This document shows positions 59,172-64,000 of a stretch of 64,000 nucleotides of DNA, one piece after another; positions within the stretch are counted from its first letter, which is position 1, and the number at the start of each line of letters is the position of its first letter. The notes under the pieces are model-generated. The model worked only from the letters and a program-made list of their open reading frames with translations. It searched no databases and was not told where the DNA came from. Position numbers and translations under genes: made by a program. Source of the DNA: Belliella alkalica (GTDB taxonomy: Bacteria > Bacteroidota > Bacteroidia > Cytophagales > Cyclobacteriaceae); contig NZ_JAKZGO010000017.1 of assembly GCF_022549785.1 (NCBI RefSeq), positions 17,136-81,135 on the forward strand, in the 5' to 3' direction.

Positions 59172-60122
59172 CTACTTTTTCAACCATAAGTAAAGATAAG
59201 ACAGATCAACCCTAACCTTTGACCATTTTCTAAATAAGTGATACTCGACACCACTTGCGCTCAGTGATTTGGCTAGCTCTAAGAAACCTACAGCTACATC
59301 AAAATTTGCTGACCAAAGCGCATGTTTGGCTTCAAACATCACTCTTTTTAGTAACGCTAGATCTTCCGCCCTATTTTCATTCAAAGATTTGATTTTCTGG
59401 CAAATCTTCAAGGTGGAAGGGAGCATAATTGACGTTTTTGGAAGGTATTGATTTTTGGAAAAGGATTTTGGGTGAATCCTTTTGTTGATTCCCACATGAT
59501 CTGAAAAGACTGCCATGTATTCTCTGGATAGTCTGACCATAATATCAAAATCCTCATAAGACAATCCCTCGTCATAGCCTCCTATGGCTTTTAGTTTTGC
59601 CGCATCAAAAACCAATGTAGCTGACAAAATAGGATTTTCGGCAACTATCTGTTTGTACAGGTTCCCTTCATTCACAGAATCGAGAAGCGTCCCTTTTTGA
59701 TTTCTTTGATAAAAGGTTTTTGATTTTTTGCCTACTTCAAAAAGGTTTGCATCACAAAAGCAAAATGCAGCGGTTGAGTTTTTTTGTAGCTTTGTAGTGC
59801 TTCTTTTTATATGACTGGGGCGAATCAGATCATCTCCTGAAAGATCTATAACATACTTCCCTTTACTAATTCCCAATCCTTTATTGAAATTTTCGCAATA
59901 GGAAATAGCACTGCTATTGAAGATTGTATGAATATTCAATTTGCTATTTTGGGCAACCCATGATTTTACTAGATAAGGAGATTGATCCTTACTTCCATTC
60001 TCAAGAATTATCAATTCAAAATTCTCATAATCTTGATTTGCTACACTTTCGAGGCATTCAAGAATATAATCTTCCTGATTGAAAACAGTACAAATGATGG
60101 AAACCAAATCAGATTTGTCCAT
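59172..60122 (-). CDS. Family 2 glycosyltransferase
   Basis: 316 residues. The start at 60122 (MDKSDLVSIICTVFNQ) fits the GT2 N-terminus and lies 1 nt beyond the upstream gene stop; an earlier ATG is inside that gene. GT-A motifs are visible: VSIICTVFNQEDYILECLES, the DLSGDDLIRPSHI (DxD-like) block, and GGYDEGLSYEDFDIMVRLSR. It adds a sugar to a surface glycan or lipid. It is the last gene of a three-gene glycan operon with the FemAB-like and cupin genes. Confidence 0.9.
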   Translation of the reverse strand: MDKSDLVSIICTVFNQEDYILECLESVANQDYENFELIILENGSKDQSPYLVKSWVAQNSKLNIHTIFNSSAISYCENFNKGLGISKGKYVIDLSGDDLIRPSHIKRSTTKLQKNSTAAFCFCDANLFEVGKKSKTFYQRNQKGTLLDSVNEGNLYKQIVAENPILSATLVFDAAKLKAIGGYDEGLSYEDFDIMVRLSREYMAVFSDHVGINKRIHPKSFSKNQYLPKTSIMLPSTLKICQKIKSLNENRAEDLALLKRVMFEAKHALWSANFDVAVGFLELAKSLSASGVEYHLFRKWSKVRVDLSYLYLWLKK

Positions 60123-60123
60123 T

Positions 60124-61050
60124 TCAAAAGATTTTTCCCCAAGTACACTTATTGACCCAAGAGTCAGCATATTTTTCCTTAAAAAACATCAACTTATGAT
60201 TGGGGGATCCCTCTATATCAGAAGAACCCAAGTCCAGAAACGACACTTTCTGTTCCATCGCCAGCTTTAATAAATACACCATCAACAACTCCCCCGTATA
60301 TTTAGATTGGTTTTTAGGATCGATCGCAGAATAAAAGTAGTAAAGACTATTTGAGGTTAATTTTACAGCAACTGCATGAGCTACAGCTTTAGATTCCTGC
60401 AAAATCGAAATCACAAAATATCTTTCTGGATAACTAGAAACTTGATGAATCAGTCTTTTTTCGTCAATACTTGACGAATGCCCTTTTTGAATTTTCCATA
60501 GTGACATTTGCTCTAAAAAATTAAAACTTTGAATATTTCCCACTACGGCATTGAAATTAAGCTTTTTAGTTTTTTCGATCAGCTTTGGGAAAAGTTGCTG
60601 AAAAGCATTCTTGATTTTCTTTTTTCCAGAAAGAATTTGATGATTCAACAGTTTTTCCAATTTGAATCCTTGACAAAAAAGCAGATAGCCTATCAAGTCA
60701 GATTTTGATCCATAAACATTAGGAGCTTGCGTTATTTTTAAAGAGACTACATTCATTTCAATCATGCATTCAGACAAAAATCCTATCATTTGTCCGATGA
60801 CCTCTGAGGAAACCGAATCATGAATCCAAAAACCTCCAAATGGACTCTTAGGGATTGACATTGCCTGCCGTTCTTGATTTATAAAAACAAAAATTTCTCC
60901 CTTCTCCAGTTCTTTTTTCTTCAGAATCAAATGAAAATAACCCCCATTTTCTTCTGGTCTGAATGCTTGTAAAAAATAATCTGAGGACAATTCAGCAACT
61001 GGTTTGAATTCCAAATTGTAGCTTTCATTAATACTCTTTTTAATATTCAT
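60124..61050 (-). CDS. FemAB/GNAT-like acyltransferase
   Basis: 308 residues from ATG 61050; an upstream frame reaches 61131 inside the cupin gene. It shows a two-subdomain GNAT-type pattern (ISILQESKAVAHAVAVKL, LYYFYSAIDP, then YTGELLMVYLLKLAMEQKV, LDLGSSDIEGSPNHKLMFFK) characteristic of FemAB-like or BioF2-like acetyltransferase_6 proteins. With the FdtA-like cupin and the glycosyltransferase it may acylate a surface sugar or amino sugar. The family call is inferred from motif layout. Confidence 0.65.
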   Translation of the reverse strand: MNIKKSINESYNLEFKPVAELSSDYFLQAFRPEENGGYFHLILKKKELEKGEIFVFINQERQAMSIPKSPFGGFWIHDSVSSEVIGQMIGFLSECMIEMNVVSLKITQAPNVYGSKSDLIGYLLFCQGFKLEKLLNHQILSGKKKIKNAFQQLFPKLIEKTKKLNFNAVVGNIQSFNFLEQMSLWKIQKGHSSSIDEKRLIHQVSSYPERYFVISILQESKAVAHAVAVKLTSNSLYYFYSAIDPKNQSKYTGELLMVYLLKLAMEQKVSFLDLGSSDIEGSPNHKLMFFKEKYADSWVNKCTWGKIF

Positions 61051-61441
61051 CGAATTGACTTTTATCCCTAATATAATCGCTTTCCAAAAACTCCTGGTCA
61101 GACAAAACCAATAAGACCGTATCCTTTTCAAATGTAACTTCCGACCAAAACATTGCAGGCAAAATTAAAGCTTTGTTCGGATGGTCGAGAATAAATTCAT
61201 ATTTACTACTTGACTTACCTTCCAGACTCACCTTAACTGAACCCTTCAGTGCTATCAATACTTGAGTTTCTTTTTTGTGGGCATGCACTCCTCGCTTTCC
61301 ACCCTGTGGTACTTCAGTAATCCAAAAAGACCTTTTGATCGAAAAAGGCAAAGCTTCAGAATATTCGAAGAAGTGAAGACTACCTGTTTCATTGACTATA
61401 CCTTCCAGTAATATTAATTTGGGATTTGAGAAGTTGTTCAT
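61040..61441 (-). CDS. FdtA/QdtA-type sugar isomerase (WxcM-like cupin)
   Basis: A 133-residue single-domain cupin. The family pattern is present: ITEVPQGGKRGVHAHKKETQ, VKVSLEGK and LILPAMFWSEVTFEKDTVLL. FdtA-type enzymes convert dTDP-6-deoxy-hex-4-ulose to the 3-keto sugar on the way to 3-amino-3,6-dideoxy sugars such as Fuc3NAc; WxcM-like relatives may acetylate instead. The nearby aminotransferase and dehydratase are missing here. It heads the glycan operon and overlaps the FemAB-like gene by 11 nt. Confidence 0.88.
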   Translation of the reverse strand: MNNFSNPKLILLEGIVNETGSLHFFEYSEALPFSIKRSFWITEVPQGGKRGVHAHKKETQVLIALKGSVKVSLEGKSSSKYEFILDHPNKALILPAMFWSEVTFEKDTVLLVLSDQEFLESDYIRDKSQFDEY

Positions 61442-61563
61442 ATTAATTCAAAATTAAAATAATATTTAGGAATAGTACCAGTCTAAAATTTCTATTTTGT
61501 TAATTTTGAAAGATTACAAGATGAATCAAATACCACAATCTGAAGAAATTTGAGTTTAGACTA

Positions 61564-62163
61564 ATGAACGACACTTACCTTACTATATCAAATGTATCAG
61601 AAGGACTCTATAAGGAAAAAGGTAGTAAATTTTTGGCTTTTGCCTATCCTGTGTCGGATGAAAATGAAGTCAAAGAAATTCTAGACAGCCTTAGAAAGCA
61701 GTATTATGATGCAAGGCATCATTGCTATGCCTACATCTTGGGCAAAAATCAAGATCAATACAGAGCAAATGATGATGGAGAACCAAACCATTCTGCTGGA
61801 GATCCAATATTGGGTCAAATCCGGTCAAAAAACCTTACCAATACACTAATTGTAGTCATTCGTTATTTTGGTGGAACAAAACTGGGTGTTGGCGGTCTTA
61901 TTACAGCTTACAAAACCGCTGCTTTTGAAGCCTTGGAAAACAATGAAATTATGGAGGCTATAGTCAAGAAAAAGGCAACCTTGAAATTTGACTACATAGC
62001 AATGAATGATGTAATGCGTTTGGTAAAAGATTTAGATTTGGAAATCCTCTCACAGGATTTTGACAACACCTGTAAAATGACTGTCAGTGTCAGGGAGGGC
62101 GTAATCGATAATTTTGAATCTAAAATCAATGATTTAGAAATGGTTAAGATTCTTACCGATTAA
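61564..62163 (+). CDS. yigZ: YigZ/IMPACT-family protein
   Basis: A 199-residue protein with the UPF0029 N-terminal domain (KGSKFLAFAYPVSDENEVKE, then ARHHCYAYILGKNQDQYRAN, DDGEPNHSAGDPIL and VIRYFGGTKLGVGGL) and a C-terminal DUF1949 domain. It is related to human IMPACT; the function in bacteria is not settled. It overlaps the convergent exonuclease gene by 11 nt at its end. Confidence 0.93.
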   Translation: MNDTYLTISNVSEGLYKEKGSKFLAFAYPVSDENEVKEILDSLRKQYYDARHHCYAYILGKNQDQYRANDDGEPNHSAGDPILGQIRSKNLTNTLIVVIRYFGGTKLGVGGLITAYKTAAFEALENNEIMEAIVKKKATLKFDYIAMNDVMRLVKDLDLEILSQDFDNTCKMTVSVREGVIDNFESKINDLEMVKILTD

Positions 62164-62755
62164 ATAGATCATCCAAATAACCCTGCGCTTGGAGCTTTTT
62201 GTAGATTTCCAAACAAACCCAAGCATCAGTCGCTGCATAGAGCATTTGCTTTTCAGTGAGCGTCGCTGCTTCCCAATTGGACACTTGCTCTGACTTAGAA
62301 ATCCTGATTTCCATAACCATTGCAGCCAAATTTCGAACACCAATATTGAGAAATCCTGCTTTTTTCAATTCTTCATTCAAGTCAAAAAAACTGGCAGGAA
62401 CAAAATCCTGAGCATACTTTCTAAGCCCTCTTAAATCATCTAAAACAGCCGCACCAATTTTCAAAATACTTCGGTCTTCCATAATTTCCCGAAAGCCAGC
62501 TGGCAAACCCAATTCATTTAACCTAATCAAAAAAGCTACATCCGGAGTGGAAAGTTGCAAGAGAGAAACATAATTGTAAACTCCTTTTTTGAAGGCCGGC
62601 TTAGTCTCTGTATCAAAACCAATCAAAGAGTGTGAGGACAATTCCTCTACAGCCTCTTGAACTTGATCCATGGAGTTGATTAGAATGATCTCTCCTTCAA
62701 ATTGCCCCAATGGAAGCTCATTTACCTGCTCTTTTGTAATACTTTTTGGAATCAT
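62153..62755 (-). CDS. 3'-5' exonuclease (DEDDy, RNase-D-like)
   Basis: A 200-residue single-domain exonuclease with the three Exo motifs: LIGFDTETKPAF (D, E), KIGAAVLDDLRGLRKY (D) and YAATDAWVCLEIYK (Y, D). No HRDC domain follows, unlike full RNase D. It probably trims RNA or DNA 3' ends. The 3' end overlaps yigZ by 11 nt in convergent orientation and the start overlaps nhaC by 4 nt. Confidence 0.92.
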   Translation of the reverse strand: MIPKSITKEQVNELPLGQFEGEIILINSMDQVQEAVEELSSHSLIGFDTETKPAFKKGVYNYVSLLQLSTPDVAFLIRLNELGLPAGFREIMEDRSILKIGAAVLDDLRGLRKYAQDFVPASFFDLNEELKKAGFLNIGVRNLAAMVMEIRISKSEQVSNWEAATLTEKQMLYAATDAWVCLEIYKKLQAQGYLDDLFNR

Positions 62756-64000
62756 ACTGAAAATTCCTTTCTGATTTCAATCATTTCCTCTTCTGAATAA
62801 TAATTAATTCCCAGTTTAAAATAACCATACATTATCGTCATAAATGGACTTATTATATTGAAAAAACAATACGGAGCATAAGTCAAGGTAGCAACTCCCA
62901 ATACAGAAGCTTGGGTAGCGCCACAAGTATTCCAAGGGATCAGAACTGACGTGACAGTTGCACTATCTTCCAAAGTTCTACTTAAATTCTCGGGTCTCAA
63001 ACCTCTTTTTCTATATATATCGGCGTACATTCTACCCGGCACAAGGATAGCCAGGTATTGGTCAGACGTGGTCACATTGAAAAACACACAAGTAGCAGCA
63101 GTAGATGCCACCAAAGAGCCAACGGAATGTACTTTTTTGATTACTGCTTCTGCCAATACTGCCAGCATTTTACTTTCTTCCATGATCCCTCCAAATATCA
63201 TCGCACAAATAATCAACCAAATGGTATTGAGCATTCCTGACATTCCTCCTGTTACAAGCAATTCATTTACGATATCATTGGAAGTGGTGACACTCACCTC
63301 TCCATAGAGAGACATCATTACTGCTTTGAAAGCATTGTATGCATATCCTTGGCCTGCTTCGTTGGCTATGGAATAGATGATTTGGGGCTGGAAAATAATC
63401 GCAAAAACACCTCCCAACAATGCTCCTGCAAGCAATGCCGGAACTGCAGGGACTTTTTTGACAATCAGCCCAATCACAATCAAAGGGACTATGAAAAGCC
63501 ATCCACTGATATTGAATTTCTCTAGAATCACACTTGATATCCCTTTGACTTGCTCTACTGAACCCTCTGCTCCACTAGTAAAACCAATTATCCCGAAAAT
63601 CACCAAAGTAATCAATATCGATGGGACGGTAGTTTTGGTCATATGCCTGATGTGCGTAAACAAATCCGTACCCGCCATCGCTGGAGCGAGGTTTGTAGTA
63701 TCAGAAAGTGGTGACATTTTATCACCAAAATACGCTCCAGAGAGAATTGCTCCTGCTATAATTCCCTCACTAAATCCTAAAGCCTTTCCTATCCCCAACA
63801 AAGCAACTCCAACAGTAGCTACTGTAGTCCAACTAGAACCTGTCGAGATTGAAACTACTGCACTCACAATACAAGCCGCTATCAAAAATATTGTAGGATT
63901 TAGTACTTGCAAACCATAATAAATCATCGCTGGCACAATTCCACTAATCATCCAAGTCCCGGCTAATGAACCTATCAGAAGCAAAATCAAAATACTTGAC
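62752..64000 (-). CDS. nhaC: Na+/H+ antiporter NhaC, 3' part
   Basis: At least 415 residues are visible; the frame is open to the window edge, so the N-terminus is missing (a full protein is about 480-500). About ten membrane helices are seen, with the conserved blocks STGSSWTTVATVGVALLGIG, ILSGAYFGDKMSPLSDTTNL and SVLIPWNTCGATQASVLGVA. It exchanges Na+ for H+ across the inner membrane. The end overlaps the exonuclease start by 4 nt. Confidence 0.93.
   Translation of the reverse strand, partial: SSILILLLIGSLAGTWMISGIVPAMIYYGLQVLNPTIFLIAACIVSAVVSISTGSSWTTVATVGVALLGIGKALGFSEGIIAGAILSGAYFGDKMSPLSDTTNLAPAMAGTDLFTHIRHMTKTTVPSILITLVIFGIIGFTSGAEGSVEQVKGISSVILEKFNISGWLFIVPLIVIGLIVKKVPAVPALLAGALLGGVFAIIFQPQIIYSIANEAGQGYAYNAFKAVMMSLYGEVSVTTSNDIVNELLVTGGMSGMLNTIWLIICAMIFGGIMEESKMLAVLAEAVIKKVHSVGSLVASTAATCVFFNVTTSDQYLAILVPGRMYADIYRKRGLRPENLSRTLEDSATVTSVLIPWNTCGATQASVLGVATLTYAPYCFFNIISPFMTIMYGYFKLGINYYSEEEMIEIRKEFSV

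Noticed and set aside
1..64000. CRISPR arrays, tRNA or rRNA genes
   Set aside because: No regularly spaced identical repeats, cloverleaf patterns or rRNA-like segments were noticed. This was by eye, so a tRNA could be missed.

Overview
The window is from a member of the Bacteroidota, most likely Cytophagales and probably Cyclobacteriaceae (Algoriphagus-like). The evidence is type IX secretion (T9SS) genes (sprA, porU, porV), SusD-less TonB-dependent physiology with two TonB paralogs, Bacteroidota-only lipoprotein families (DUF4292, DUF4837, DUF4221-like), a Thermus-type isocitrate dehydrogenase, almost no Shine-Dalgarno sequences, and TAnnTTTG -7 promoter boxes. No rRNA, tRNA or CRISPR array was seen.

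Layout. 1-9.2 kb: the end of an outer-membrane barrel gene, a lipoprotein, and an RND efflux operon (adaptor plus two different permeases, no outer-membrane factor). 9.4-12.3 kb: an OmpA-family protein and the translational GTPase TypA/BipA. 12.5-14.4 kb: a second DUF4221-like lipoprotein and a small barrel protein. 14.5-15.78 kb: a graveyard of gene fragments (Crp/Fnr, GNAT, DUF3784, IS110-type transposase). 15.76-19.94 kb: an array of single-function gene units, all on the minus strand, separated by four palindromic elements that are each exactly 126 bp. 20-35.7 kb: housekeeping genes (icd, crotonase, flippase, dut, a TPR/DUF4292/EnvC-like envelope operon, tatA, gatA, LysM transglycosylase, DUF4837, maeB, ruvA). 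35.8-46 kb: sprA, gcvH, a VanZ-like gene and two tonB paralogs around a 0.9-kb repeat-bearing gap. 46.4-58.9 kb: yicC, a giant propeller/barrel protein, a FAD oxidoreductase, then an MBL hydrolase-pssA-porU-porV-M16 operon. 59-61.4 kb: a cupin/FemAB-like/glycosyltransferase operon for surface glycans. 61.5-64 kb: yigZ, a DEDDy exonuclease and a partial nhaC.

The most notable thing is the 15.8-19.9 kb array. Its units (unknown membrane protein, SMI1/KNR4 protein, truncated FloA-like flotillin, HigBA-like toxin-antitoxin pair with a broken toxin, SDR oxidoreductase) follow the layout of integron gene cassettes. Each unit has one gene, one orientation, and a folded element just after the stop codon. 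The sequence just inside the 5' boundary of each unit is complementary to the sequence at its own 3' boundary, as expected if units circularise through the element and reinsert. No integrase is in the window, so it would be an integrase-less cassette cluster (CALIN-like) with atypical attC-like sites. An IS110-type transposase remnant abuts a half-element at the far end.

The conserved part of the window is dominated by envelope construction: T9SS translocon and sortase, efflux, TonB energy transduction, peptidoglycan enzymes, phosphatidylserine synthesis and glycan decoration.
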